64,000 nucleotides of DNA, taken from positions 26,111,061-26,175,060 of the forward strand of contig CM067075.1 of assembly GCA_033980235.1 (NCBI GenBank). Reading direction: 5' to 3'. The notes below the pieces were generated by a model. That model saw only the letters and a list, made by a program, of their open reading frames with translations. It ran no database searches and was not told the DNA's origin. Of the stretch, positions 36,769 to 45,870 are shown in pieces. Position numbers and translations under genes: made by a program. How positions within the stretch are numbered: position 1 is the first letter of the stretch; every line of letters starts with the position of its first letter. This DNA is from Diadema setosum (lineage: Eukaryota > Echinodermata > Echinoidea > Diadematoida > Diadematidae).

Positions 36769-39700
36769 GCGACCCGAAATTTCCGTGATTTTCGGTCGGT
36801 CGCGAAGGGCAAACAAACCATTTTTTTTTTTTGGCCTAATGTATTTCCTGTCACATGCATACATGTACTGTAGCTACATTGTATACCATGTAGAAAATTC
36901 TCCACTGATCTGGTCAGCCTATATGTACTATATCTAATATCATATAGAATGTTCTTCATTAATCTGGTCACCCTGTGTACATACACATTAAAACAACCAT
37001 GCATACAGCCTTGATACATGTACATAACTACTTGTGTGTACATTTGTGACAGTAGTTTGAGGAACTCTTGGTAAACATCAAATGACATGTGTGCCACAAG
37101 TTCAAGCATGTGATCTCATGTTAGATTTCATACTACATATGTGTGTCAACGAGGAGCAAGAGATTGTTCTTGTATTTGTCAATGATGCATGTACCCTTTG
37201 TATCTCCTGCATGTCACTTTTGAGAGCAGCAGCACTACCTGTCCGCACACCGCAGAATCACCTGGAAAAGGCGCTGCAGCCATTCCTCCAGGATGCCCAA
37301 AACCTGCCGGCGCTGACCTGCCAAGTGCGCAAGGGGCCGGCGATATCCCTGGACAAGCTCAGCCAGTTCAAGGAGGTCTTCCAGCTATGGAGGGAGCGGG
37401 ACATTGACATGTTCAACCGGGAGGTCACCGACTGCGTGGCACCCCACTTTAAGGAGGTTAGTGCACAGTACTGTTCTCATGTTTCCACCCCTTGCCCTGG
37501 GAATGCTGGGCTGAGTGTATGGGGGCACTTTTTTTTTTTTTTTATACCAGGCAGCCTAATTAGGCCGGGCTTTTTTGGCTATGCTAAATCTGGAAGGGCA
37601 GATTCTGTTTGTCAGAGTTTCTTATGTATTTCTTTGTTTTTTTACTTTTTTTTTCTTTGTTTTTTTTCAATGGAAGTTGTCATGGACCACTTATCTACAA
37701 TACTTGGCATAGAATCAATCAATCAAAGTGATGAATAGTAAAACAGTGAGGTTTTTTATGAGTGTCGGGACAGAGCACTGTTTTCCATGGGAAATGTACA
37801 CAAAATCACAAAATTTTGCACGTTTTTGGGTGACATGCTGTTCTAAAAATGGGCGTGGCTTCATAATGGTATGCGCGGACGTTTGGTCTCAAAAGTTGCG
37901 CAGGACTTCAAAGAAAAAGGCCAAGAAGCCTCGTGACGATGTCTTCTTGCGTTGCGCGAAATGTCAAGGGGGCGGATTCCCCCCGGCCTGATTAGGGTTA
38001 AAGCAGCTTACTTGAGGTAGCTTGATTTTTAAAAAAAGGGGAAAAAAAGGAGGCAAAAAACATAATTACTTGTGCTTAATATGGTTTCATTGATTCCATT
38101 GTAAGGTCTGGCCATCAATAGACAGAACATGTTTTTTGCCATGTCAATCATGAATTTATGTAATTCTTGTCTGAATTCACCAAGTTTGTATGTTGATTAG
38201 TAAAACTGCACAGTAGTCTGTGAAGATGCCCCCCCCCCAAGAAAAAAGATAGAAATAAAAAAAAAAAAAGCTAAAGTACTATAGGATACCAAACATGAAA
38301 TTCCTTCAATGTTAGTCTGGGATTGTGCTGTCATAGGTGAGAGCATACTTGAAGTCTTATGTGATTCAGTGCCTATCTGCTCTGAGTGATAGATTCAATT
38401 TGCAGTGAAGTCAGTGTGAAATTGTAAAATTCTTCTAGTATTAAAGTGAATGTATCTTTTGAAATTCACTCTGCCCTTGGACAGGAAGGGGGCAGGTATG
38501 GGAGATTGGTCAAGATATTGTCTGTCCTCTTTCTAGATTTTCCCCTATGTATCTTTGATACTGCAGATAAATCAGAATGGAACAAGTTCAGGGGATAGGA
38601 AATACTCGTACACGTGTCACTGTAAGAGGGGACTTGATGAATCCTTTTTCATGTGTAGCTGATGAATCAAAGATCAGATGAGTAATTTTTTTGGGTTCCT
38701 GACGCCTGTTGCTTTCTTAACTTCGGCAACATCGCTCTGTGGCGTGTCTGCTTTGCAATCAAATGGCTCAGGTAATGGCAGGGGTTTGAATCCATGTGAG
38801 TCTTTCGGAGCTGTGTTGTGTGTGATCTTGCCATCCTATCTAGTAGGGGCCCTGTGACTTGGGGAGTCACAAACCATGCATGTAAAATACTGTAAAAGTG
38901 GAAATTTTATGCTGTTGAAATTTTGCACATTTTGCGCAACTAGACACTAGTGAGATAATAAAAGCACACTAATATTTTTGTTTGCGATATCTTTGTTCCA
39001 GTACATGATGTCTTGATTCCACTGTAAAAAAAAAAAAACCCAAGTGAATCTTGTCTTACCCGTCAGAGCGTGAAAAATTACTCATGCGAAAATATCCACT
39101 TTTGCAGTATATCGCAGCAAAATCATTATTCTGCTTCCAGCAGTGATGGTTGAACACCCACAGTAACAGTGCTCTCTTCAATTAAGGAGCATCTGAGCAT
39201 TGAAAACATGCACATACAAACAAACAAAAAAAACAAACACTGATGCCAACCAACCACCAAACCTGACAAAACATTTTTCTCTTTCCTTTGCTCGCCAGGA
39301 GCTGGGTGGTTCCAACCTACGCCTGTTCCGAGTCTTAGATGCCTGGGCGGCGGTCGAACTGGAGCGCTCTTCCCTGCGTGGTGGGATCACGGAGAGAGAT
39401 GTAGAATACCTGGCGAAGGCATGCCGGAAAATCAAGGTGTACCATATACTGCGCAAACACCTCAAGGATGGTGTTGCTGGTAAGTGTAACATGTTCGTGT
39501 TTCCGCTGAATGATAAGAACTTGAGCTGATGTAATGTGCATACAAGTTGAAACAGCACTGTAATTATCAAGAAAGCTATCAGAATCGCATTGGATTAAAA
39601 AACAACAACACCCGACCAATTATTGGATAGAATGTTGCGAAGCTAAGTTAGATTAATCTGATTTCAGTGTTGATTTTAATATCTGAATCAGAGAAATACT

Positions 39701-42488
39701 GAGCCTCAAATCTGCGAAGTTAGAATTCAACATTTTTGAAGTGGTTAAGTCCATCGCGCTAGATTTCTGACGAGTGGTACGAGGGGTACGAGTAAATTCA
39801 GCGGCAACCAGCTGGAGCATACAAAGCCCCCGCCCCTAAAGTTGACATAGGTTACAGTACTTGTAAAGACGAAGCGGCATGCAAACGCAAGAGCTGGTAG
39901 TAGTATGTAATCAAGGGTGACACGCCGCGCGTTTGTAACATTGTGGCGCAATGAAAAAAAAACAACAAAAGAAAGTGGAATTTCTCACAGAAATAGTATT
40001 GCGCCGTCTACTGTACTGTGCGAATGCTACTTACAGCGACTTGGCTGTGTATACTAGTAGTTAGACGTGGACGTGCTATATGTATGTAAACAAGCTTAGC
40101 AAGTATGGTCTGTTTGGTAAGCCGTGACATGGTGTACTAATACTGAAATGTTCGTATCATTAAGGCAAGGGATTCATTTTGGAAGGTAATATTTTCGTGT
40201 GTTGTTAATTTCGCGTATAGCTTCCGACTCGCGAAATTCGCGAAAATAAAACCCACGCGAAATATATAGCGTATACAGTAAGTGAGGCCGAAAGGTCGTT
40301 CGTGCGTGACAGACTAATGTCTGTCACGCATTGCCACTGTGATCCTGTGCTGTGGACACACTCGCTTCATAGCTGTTTTAACCCTTTGTGTGTTTTTGGT
40401 GCCAATTGGCACTAAAAAACCCATAGCTGTGCACACAGAGTCTGGCGCAGAAAGGCTTTCAATTAGCTCCTTGGGTGGAATTAGCAAATCGAATATGGCC
40501 ATTTAGATTTCGGAGATTATGAAAGTGATTGTGAGTTGGTCTAAAATGACGGTGATGATGATGATGGTGATGATGATGATGATGACTGTTATCATATTTT
40601 TTTTTCATTCATGAATATAAAGGTCCAGCAATAGCCAGACAGACCTATCTACGAGCCATCCCTTTCACCCTCAAGAATCAGCTGGTTCAAGAGCTTGACG
40701 TAAAAAGAGGAGGTGAGGAGAGTTATATAATTCATTCCCTCAGTTTGCTTTTCTGATTCAGATGTTTTAATACCTGTGCCACGAAGTGTCGGGAGAGGCA
40801 TTATGTTTTCGAGTTGTCAATCCTTCCATTCATCTTACAGTCTGTAATCAGTTTTGTGGACAGCGTAACTTAAAGGGGAAGGCTAGTAACTGATCTGTGG
40901 GAATCAGTGGAAATGCTGGGAGATGATTGTTCCAATCCTTATGGGATTCATTCAAGAGTTCATTGTATATCTATTGTTGTGTGAAAATGATTTGCTTCAG
41001 AATGGTCTCATATTCAAGTAATGTGCAGTTTAATGCTTCCAGGTTAGCGTCCCTGGTCAGTGACGGAGCATTAATCTGCACATTACTTGAATATGAGACC
41101 GTTCTGAAGCAAATCATTTTCACACAACAATAGATATACAATGTACTCTTGAATGAATCCCATAAGGATTGGAACAATCATCTCCCAGCATTTCCACTGA
41201 TTCCCACTGATCAGTTACTAGCCTTCCCCTTTAAAATCCTTTTGAGGTATCCCAATGAAACTTGGCATACAATCTATACTATGTATGAATGGATGAAGTT
41301 GTGCCTGTCATCTTGTAGGTGCACATACTCAAGGACTAAGGTCAAGGTCAAATTCTCAAAATTTCACTATTTCTCCCATATCAAGTTAATTCCGCCTGAA
41401 GATTCCTCTTGCTTCCACATGATGTACATTGAATAGACAGTATACAAAACGTACAATGCACAGTATGTACAAAGCTACCTATTTTCAAACACAACCTATT
41501 AGATAGTTTTAAACGGTAGCTGCTGGTGGTAGCCATTTTTACTTCAGCAGCTTAATTTTCAAGAAGCATCTTCTGAACTACCTTTCACAACATTTGGAAT
41601 CGGATAGAACAGTCATGCCTTCTGGATAAAGATATCTAAAGATCTAAAGATTTAAAGATATCTAAAGAAGGTAAAAGTTTCCATGAGAACTAGACATAAA
41701 GTGAGGAAGTTGTGGAATTTTGATCATAGTTTTTTGCACCTTAACCCTCCTGAAAGTACCACCATTCAGTTTATCGGCTTTAACTCAATTCAATTCAACT
41801 TTTGTATGGAGTCAAGTTGAACTGTAAGGATTTTTATATGTATGATATTTTGCTTGCAGTGTGATCAGAGACCCAACCATATATGTATGACTTTCTTGTC
41901 AGTTGTGTGTGTGTATTAAATTGGAACACCACTATGTGTTTGAGTAGTCATTTATGCAAAAACAAAAGCGAAATAGAACAAAATAGAATGGAAGAAGTTT
42001 TGTTGTGTATGAATATGGAGAAAAATCATAAATATGGAGGTTTTAGGAAACCATGCTATGTGCATATTAGACCATAAGTTGATGATACCATTATGGCTTC
42101 ACAAAAACTCCTTGAACCTCAAAAGCCCCCTGGTAGCAGCAGTTTTGCTGGAAAACACAACACTTTGTCATTGTATTGTGGTTCTGTTGGCCCCATGTTT
42201 GCTCCCATACCAGCACTCGGTGCTTCCTTAGTGGTTGCATAGATTGTATCATCATTGAATCCCGATTCGTGCTCTTGACATTTTTCTCCAGACGGCAAAG
42301 ATTGGCGGGCCCTGGCGCAATTCGTCGGCTACAACGACAAGATCAGACTGTGGCAGCAGAAAGACAGCCCAGCGGAACTGGTTTGGGAGACGTGGAAGAC
42401 GAGGAACGTGGCCACCGTGGGGGCACTGTACGACTGGGCTGTGAACAACGAGCGAACTGACCTGGCAGCGGTGCTAGAGGCAGAATGA
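24352..42488 (+). CDS. Gene B: coiled-coil/RGG/death-domain adaptor-like protein, eight coding exons
   Basis: Coding exons: 24362-24920, 27095-27519, 31215-31518, 32671-32700, 37233-37456, 39299-39479, 40623-40712 and 42292-42488; 2010 nt, 669 residues. Every junction is GT-AG and the phases chain without conflict. Order of parts: residues 1-110 low complexity; about 118-162 coiled coil; 187-328 Gly/Arg/His-rich disordered; 329-429 helical, possibly death-fold; 440-574 helical, unrecognised; 575-604 UPA-tail-like; 605-669 death domain. Death domains assemble receptor and adaptor complexes in apoptosis and innate immunity, and the C-terminal arrangement resembles UNC5/PIDD. There is no signal peptide and no membrane helix, so a cytoplasmic adaptor is likely. 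It is a tandem paralog of gene A. The full architecture was not recognised as any named protein. Exon sequence is much richer in GC than the introns. Confidence 0.83.
24995..25395. mobile_element. M1 MITE, 3'-truncated copy
   Basis: Starts TTAAAGGAAACTAAAACCCA, continues with GAGTGAGTGAAAGCAGCAAC and ATTAGTAGAACGCATTAGTG, and follows M1 order up to TTTCTTTATATTGTTGG, where it stops short of the right arm. Confidence 0.7.
25478..25563. repeat. 86 bp imperfect hairpin with TTTCGTTACGAAA
   Basis: AAGTGTCGCATGGAGTATTT then CGTTACGAAAT on the left is inverted as ATTTCGTAACGAAATATTCT then GTGCGACACTT on the right. Each arm contains its own small palindrome TTTCGTTACGAAA. Likely a small MITE or an arm of a larger repeat that begins near 25407. 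Confidence 0.75.
26762..26975. mobile_element. Diverged copy of the interior of the 59535-59867 MITE
   Basis: Shares GCGAGGACGCAGCCTAT, AAAATGGCGCCCCCATA, ATCATTGCATCAAGTAGCTC and the A/T-rich right end (AGCAGGTTTT, long T run, CTTTTTTTTCCTCTG) with 59640-59835, in the same order. The inverted ends are not seen here. Confidence 0.65.
27095..27519 (+). CDS. Gene B exon 2: Gly/Arg-rich (RGG-like) linker
   Basis: Opens after TGTGTTTCAG in phase 1 (G plus GA gives Gly) and closes in phase 0 before GTGGGT. It encodes residues 187-328. The first half is His/Asn/Gly-rich (RQGHGHGNGNSARGGGD). The second holds EGEGGGGGGEGEW, a short helix (ETSRLLQEETGR) and an RGG-type run (GGRASRGGGAGGGARGGG, then TGGRGGGRN). 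Such linkers are disordered and often bind RNA or promote self-association; here that is inference. The predicted minus-strand ORFs are shadows of this repeat-like coding sequence. Confidence 0.8.
28320..28615. repeat. Interspersed repeat interrupted by the 2 kb TIR element
   Basis: Phrases ACATTACGTTTTCAGATTGT, GATTTCGTGGACAATGTAAC, CTCAAGGTCATAAGTCAAGG and CTCTGCAATTAGCAACTACT match the repeat at 40795-41400. The uninterrupted stretch GACAATGTAACTTTAGAAC here corresponds to the point where a MITE is inserted in the second copy. Confidence 0.7.
28616..30663. mobile_element. 2.05 kb TIR element with GGTATTCTGTAA repeats
   Basis: Left end GGGGTGGTATTCTGTAAGGA and right end GCTTACAGAATACCACCCC are inverted. 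The subterminal unit GGTATTCTGTAA occurs three times on the left (28618, 28670, 28811) and, inverted, at least twice on the right. Phrases CCTAGGACAG and TAGGATCG also mirror each other. The interior has an (ATT)n microsatellite (29221-29340) and a TG run (30076-30098) but no transposase-like ORF. Non-autonomous; superfamily undetermined. Confidence 0.75.
29221..29340. repeat. (ATT)n microsatellite
   Basis: About 120 bases of imperfect ATT repeat. The apparent poly-Ile and poly-Asn ORFs on the two strands are artefacts of it. Confidence 0.95.
31215..31518 (+). CDS. Gene B exon 3: helical, possible death-fold domain
   Basis: Begins after CTTGCTAG in phase 0 (a TAG lies in frame just upstream, at the acceptor itself) and ends in phase 1 before GTAAGT. 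It encodes residues 329-429, nearly all predicted amphipathic helix: ADHISATDISALLMDLGLS, VEDLRSKHQLNLREM, GIIAALLKLPHNELLPRLIG and ALINRGLRRQAELFCEHFG. The spacing (LG-LS--VE-L, then ---LI-AL---GLRRQAELF) resembles a death-fold domain of the CARD/DD type, but the hallmark tryptophan is missing, so the call is tentative. Confidence 0.8.
31519..32670 (+). other. Gene B intron 3
   Basis: 1.15 kb intron. It contains a SINE fragment (31745-31835, with B-box-like GGGTTCAATTCC) and an inverted-repeat element (31946-32193). Nothing else of note. Confidence 0.7.
31946..32193. mobile_element. MITE with TACTGTATACGCC ends
   Basis: Left end GTACTGTATACGCCTTATAC, right end GGCATATACAGTATC, inverted. Inner phrases AATTTTCGCAAATCAGG and CACCTGATTTGCGAAATT mirror each other. 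About 248 bp, non-coding. A related short element occurs at 40180-40285 (TTCGCGTATAGC, CGAAATATATAGCGTATACA). Confidence 0.7.
32671..32700 (+). CDS. Gene B microexon (30 nt)
   Basis: Thirty bases between TCTTGTGTAG and GTAAGTCC. It enters and leaves in phase 1, adding PSSNSQRVA between two Gly-type junction codons. Both splice sites are strong, and the frame is kept with or without it, so it could be an optional exon. It is short and has no homology evidence, hence moderate confidence. Confidence 0.6.
32780..33624 (-). mobile_element. Solo-LTR-like sequence (retrotransposon, minus sense)
   Basis: Read on the minus strand it starts TGTAGCCCAATGTG, has a TATA-like AGTATATAAGCAGG about 200 bases in, a poly(A) signal AATAAACCGCC near the 3' end, and ends GGTCGTAACA, so TG...CA termini about 845 bp apart. 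The order promoter, then AATAAA, then CA fits an LTR. No internal retrotransposon ORFs adjoin it, so it would be a solo LTR. Exact edges and target duplication were not confirmed. It sits in intron 4 of gene B, opposite in sense to the gene. Confidence 0.5.
33703..36836. mobile_element. 3.1 kb TIR element containing a satellite array
   Basis: Left end AGGCCAAAAAAAAAAAAGTG then TTTGTTTGCCCTTAATTG; right end AGGGCAAACAAACCATTTTT then TTTTTTTGGCC, inverted, with TA on each outer side. Next to each end is a further inverted pair (GGTCGGTAGGTCG and long T run on the left; long A run, CGCGACCCGAAAT and GGTCGGTCGCG on the right). Inside are the GGTCCGACCTGTC repeat (34061-34170), a related inverse phrase near 36428 (CCAGTGTGCAGCCCTG), and nine satellite units. 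Non-autonomous; class uncertain. Confidence 0.7.
34430..36060. repeat. Dimeric satellite, about nine ~185 bp units
   Basis: Units can be set by the phrase GGCCGAATTC(A/G)...CTTTTTGCGCCTAT, at about 34581, 34769, 34961, 35142, 35334, 35495, 35687, 35883 and 36021. Each unit also has GATGCACGCGCCAAAAGGGG, TTTATTTTTCTCCCGATAAT and CATTTCGTACATGCG. Two types alternate: type 1 with TTTCTACCTCAAATATCAGC and type 2 with TTATTTCCTCAAATTTCAAC. The order is 1,1,2,1,2,1,2,1 and a partial unit. ORFs on both strands are repeat artefacts. Confidence 0.85.
37233..37456 (+). CDS. Gene B exon 5: helical region of unknown family
   Basis: The acceptor region reads GAGAGCAGCAGCA, so splicing could use any of three in-frame AGs (exon start 37227, 37230 or 37233), adding zero to two alanines. 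It encodes LPVRTPQNHLEKALQPFLQD, then KGPAISLDKLSQFKEVFQLW and RERDIDMFNREVTDCVAPHF. Mostly helical, with conserved-looking W, and not recognised. Donor GTTAGT at 37457, phase 0. Confidence 0.78.
37554..37997. mobile_element. piggyBac-like non-autonomous element (family of 47721-48497)
   Basis: Left end GCCTAATTAGGCCGGGC, right end GGCCTGATTAGGG followed by TTAA (37998-38001); the left TTAA is lost. The internal phrase TTTCTTATGTATTTCTTTGT is shared with the larger element at 47721-48497, as are the adjoining TTCAAAGAAAAAGGCC-like and GCGCGAAATGTC phrases near the right end. The predicted ORF at 37728-37991 spans this repeat and is not a gene. Confidence 0.65.
38888..39110. mobile_element. 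223 bp MITE, ATACTGTAAAAGTGG ends
   Basis: Left end ATACTGTAAAAGTGGAAATT, right end AATATCCACTTTTGCAGTAT, inverted. Non-coding. Confidence 0.65.
39299..39479 (+). CDS. Gene B exon 6: helical region
   Basis: Opens after TTTGCTCGCCAG in phase 0, closes before GTAAGT in phase 1. It encodes ELGGSNLRLFRVLDAWAAVE, LERSSLRGGITERDVEYLAK and ACRKIKVYHILRKHLKDGVA. Highly helical; with exon 5 it may form one folded domain ahead of the UPA-tail-like exon. Family not recognised. Confidence 0.83.
40623..40712 (+). CDS. Gene B exon 7: UPA-tail-like segment
   Basis: Ninety bases, entering in phase 1 (G plus GT gives Gly) and leaving in phase 1 before GTGAGG. It encodes PAIARQTYLRAIPFTLKNQL then VQELDVKRGG. 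The closing ...P--LKNQL-QELD pattern just ahead of DWR-LA is the arrangement at the UPA to death-domain junction of UNC5-type proteins. Homologous to gene A exon 328-411. Confidence 0.85.
40795..41400. repeat. Interspersed repeat split by a TTAA MITE
   Basis: 40795-40869 (TTATGTTTTCGAGTTGTCAA, TTTTGTGGACAGCGTAAC) and 41235-41400 (ATCCTTTTGAGGTATCCCAA, AAGGTCAAGGTCAAATTCTC) are the two halves of the repeat seen at 28320-28615. The break is exactly at the MITE below. Confidence 0.75.
40870..41234. mobile_element. 365 bp near-perfect palindromic MITE in TTAA
   Basis: From TTAAAGGGGAAGGCTAGTAA to TTACTAGCCTTCCCCTTTAA, with arms of about 165 bp that match almost base for base across a centre near 41052. 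TTAA at both edges. The same short ORF therefore appears on both strands (40927-41133, 40971-41177). An empty site is visible in the related repeat copy near 28406-28416. Confidence 0.9.
42292..42488 (+). CDS. Gene B terminal exon: death domain
   Basis: Opens after TTTTTCTCCAG in phase 1 and ends at TGA 42486-42488. It encodes a 65-residue death domain: GKDWRALAQFVGYNDKIRLW, QQKDSPAELVWETWKTRNVA, TVGALYDWAVNNERTDLAAV and LEAE. DWRALA, the Ser-Pro in the loop before the WETWKT helix, and the last helix before the stop are like UNC5-type death domains. It aligns with gene A exon 2540-2751. Confidence 0.92.
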
Positions 42489-43100
42489 AGAGAACTCACA
42501 CAAATTCTCTCCTCTTCATTTTTTCTTTTCGTTGTGGCAATATGGGAGAAACGCCCCACCCCAACTGAATTGTGGCCCTGCCTTGTTCTTTGTCTTGCCT
42601 TCATTTTATCTCGAAACACCGGTCCAACATGGAATCCTTGTTTCCCAAGGCCGTCATCATGCAGGGGATGTTCATGCTCTTAAGTAGGGCGTGAGAGAAA
42701 TCCCCCAAAGGAGAATCACAAAATCAAAATGATGCCAAATATTACAAACTCCAGCAAGATTACCTCTGCAGAAGTGCCATTGAGTTCTCCATACTGCAAA
42801 ATGCTACTGTCAGGACAGAGCACCAGCATACCTGTTTGTACACATTAGCAGGTTTCATTTTACATGGCACTCCACACTGTGTGAAGGGGTACATCTTTTC
42901 AGTTGCACTCTTTTCTATGCTTTTCAGACTCATTCGATGGTGTCTTGTTGGCATTGCATTATAATTGGTGCAGCTGTGATAGTGCCAAACCCCCAGAAGT
43001 GATATATTCATTGAAATGTGTGGGTGTTTGCATGTGTGCATGTGTGTGTGCATGTTAGTAAACTGTAGAATCCAATAAAGAGCTATATAAGAGCAATATT
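42489..43100 (+). terminator. Gene B 3' untranslated region and poly(A) signal
   Basis: About 590 bases after the stop lies AATAAA at 43074-43079, in the context TCCAATAAAGAGC and preceded by a TG-rich stretch. It is the first canonical signal after the stop, so cleavage is expected near 43090-43100. Minus-strand ORFs here (42329-42619, 42760-43053) have no support. Confidence 0.65.
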
Positions 43101-45280
43101 ATACATATTCTAAGTCTACAAATCATCAATTTTTGAGCTGCACTCAAAAAGATATTTTGGGCTGTGCTGTATAGTCTAGAGTTTAAGATTTTTCTTGGGA
43201 ATTCACAAATATAAACTTTTGTTTCTTATCAGTTACCCAGGTCAGGGTGCTCAGATTATATTCTTTTCAAGGCTTTCAAGAACCTGACAAGTTCAATCAC
43301 ACACAGGAGAGGCACATGTCCTGAAAAGAGGAGCTATTTAGGTAAGATCACCGCATCAGACAAACTGAGGCACAATTCACTGCCATCCAGAACTCTGGAC
43401 TTACAGACTAGCAGCCAACACACAAAAGTGTAATGATCCTACAACACTGACTCTTTGGTTTTGGTTGAAAAATTGAAGGACGCAGTTATCTAGTCAGTTT
43501 ATGCTAATGGTTGTGCTGCTTGTGCAGGAGGTGGTCTAAGGAAACTGAAGAAAATAATACAGACTGTACAAGTATTTCATTTCTTCACCCAGTGAAGGAA
43601 ATGAATTTCTGCGCAGTGACTGAGACAGCTTGTTGAGAAAACAAACAAACAAATGATATTTGAAGAGAGAGATGTATATGTACCACATTTCACTTCTTGA
43701 TGATCTACTTTAGAGAGAGCGGTGTGTTGCAAGGTGGAAAGTACATGATGAGTCTGCCTCTTTGGAACTATCTAGAGAAAAAGTGATGTGCTTTTAAAAA
43801 CGTAATATTCATCTCAATGGTTGCAAGGGAATTGTATATTGTATTCCCTTTGCATTCTGTGTTTGATATGTAACCTTTGGTACCACCATGCCATGCATGG
43901 TATTTGGGGATCAAACCTCGCTTGACGGATGGATAAGGTAAAGTGACATCGAACATGTGGTTTTCTGCTCAGCCGTTAGGCTATTCTCGAACTATTGTAC
44001 GCAGCTCTTTGCGCGTCGTGTTTGTCATGCCTCACATGTTTGATGGCGTGCCAAGTTTGCATGTCTTTTTTCTACTCTAATAACATTGGTTCAGACAACC
44101 TTTGATGTCAAGTAGGCTGGTATATGTTTTTTTCATTTCTTCATTCATAGTTCCTCTCAGAGAGACTGAGCAACTGGATTTGTAATCTCCCTGTTCAGTC
44201 TTCAGTCTTTTTAATCGGTGAAATTTGAGTTTGCATGCATGCATTACTTATCACTCAGGCGATCAGGTGATCCCTAGTTGAAACTTTCTCACTATATTTA
44301 AAGGATGATTTGTATTGATATAAAGGGCTGCATGAAATTATTTTGATCATGCAAGTAAACCAGTCTTCAAATTTGTAGGCAGAGAAGTTGTCTGTCACAG
44401 TGTCCCAACCTGATCCCTGTTCAGAGGAGATGCAGATGTGGTGTTATATACCATTGTACAGAGTTGGGGCATTACAAGATTTATCATTCAGACATTTGGT
44501 AGGTGCTTGAGTGAAGTAATGTGGCGGTCATTAGAAGACTGTAATTTTGATGCATATGATTGATGGATGACTTGAGTTTGTTTGTTCTATTACTGATCAG
44601 CAAACTGAAGTAGTACTCACGCTATTTTTCTTTTTCAATAATCAGACTTTATGAAAACATACACTTGGACCACCAATGAAGCTTGACCGCTTTCAGATAG
44701 TGAACTATTGAATCTAGTACAGTCGACTTGGTGCGTAGAGGGTATTAGCATCAAAAGTATGGTCAGACACAGAAAGAAAAGTTGTAATGCTGTACATGTT
44801 AATTTGATATATGGGATGAACTACCAGTTCTAATGTCACTACAGCAGTTTGCATGCATGACTGCTGCTTGCTTCTCACTCGGGTTGGTGGTCGCAAAAAA
44901 CAGGCCCATTTGAGGGGTAAAGTGCACCACTTATTCTTCTTTTATTTTTTGTTGCTTTTAACTGTATGAAGACAATGCCCTTGTTCATGAGAACAGGCTA
45001 AGAGTGGTCCCATGGAGTAGAGTTGGCTAGTGGGAGCACACAATTGGCACACTTGTTATGCACCTGTTGCTGTTGGAGAAAGTTACAAGTACAAGACTGT
45101 AAACCCCCAACAATACCTGTGCCGTTGCCATAGTAATGCATCAGTAGTCCATCAGCAATCGTGCCCCGCCTCCTGTGAATTAATGTGTGATCACACTGCT
45201 TGCTATTTATTTCCATATCTTCTGTGGGAAATTTTGATCATTCTGTAATCTTTTTGGATGATGAATATTGTCAGTTTCCC
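43101..45280. other. Intergenic, no gene seen
   Basis: AT-rich sequence without exon-like frames or clear repeats. Confidence 0.55.
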
Positions 45281-45289
45281 TCCCTTGAA

Positions 45290-45870
45290 TGCACATCTTT
45301 ATTTTTATTGATTGATCCCTCTTCATGCAACTTATCTGGCTGATTGTAGTGAAACATCTTCCTGAATATTGATTAATCACTTTCATGCAAGTCATTCATG
45401 GATCATGGTGAAAATGTTAGTGAATGTTGACTAATCACATTTCCTACAAACCATCCCATATATCTATTTTTAGCATCCTTCATGCATATTCATTAATCGT
45501 CTTGTAAGTATCTCATCCCACAATGTATATGCGAAAATCATACTTAATCTTGAGCAATGACCTTTTGTTAAAGCATCATAGAATTTGTGTAGATGTGAAA
45601 ATATTCATTGATACGACGAGCTGTTGACATTGCGACGGAGAAGATTACTAATGTACACTTTATAAATGTGAATATTCATATACCATCCCTAAAGCAACAC
45701 ATCCCTTGATAGGCATGGAACAATCTTTGTAAATATTAACAAATCACCTGAAATGCTCTGTGTATGTTACAACATATATTGTAAAAAATATTCATTTGAA
45801 GTACTAGTATCATGATTGACCACCTAAAATATGATACCTTCCACTAAATGCTTGTAAAATTTGTCCCTCA
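45290..45870. repeat. Degenerate ~70-75 bp tandem repeat
   Basis: Phrases such as GAATATTGATTAATCACTTT, GAATGTTGACTAATCACATT and GCATATTCATTAATCGTCTT recur about every 70-75 bases with CCATCCCAT- or TCATCCCAC-like phrases between. Divergence grows to the right. Non-coding. Confidence 0.45.

Larger units (their letters stand above)
32701..37232 (+). other. Gene B intron 4
   Basis: 4.5 kb intron packed with mobile DNA: the solo-LTR-like sequence (32780-33624) and a 3.1 kb TIR element with satellite (33703-36836). No coding exon seen. Confidence 0.75.
37457..39298 (+). other. Gene B intron 5
   Basis: 1.8 kb intron with a piggyBac-like MITE (37554-37997) and a short TIR element (38888-39110). 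Confidence 0.7.

Noticed and set aside
37728..37991. 87-residue basic ORF after gene B exon 5
   Set aside because: It spans the piggyBac-like repeat, whose relative at 47721-48497 is non-coding, and it has no splice link to gene B.
40927..41177. Similar 68-residue ORFs on opposite strands
   Set aside because: They come from the two arms of the palindromic MITE at 40870-41234.
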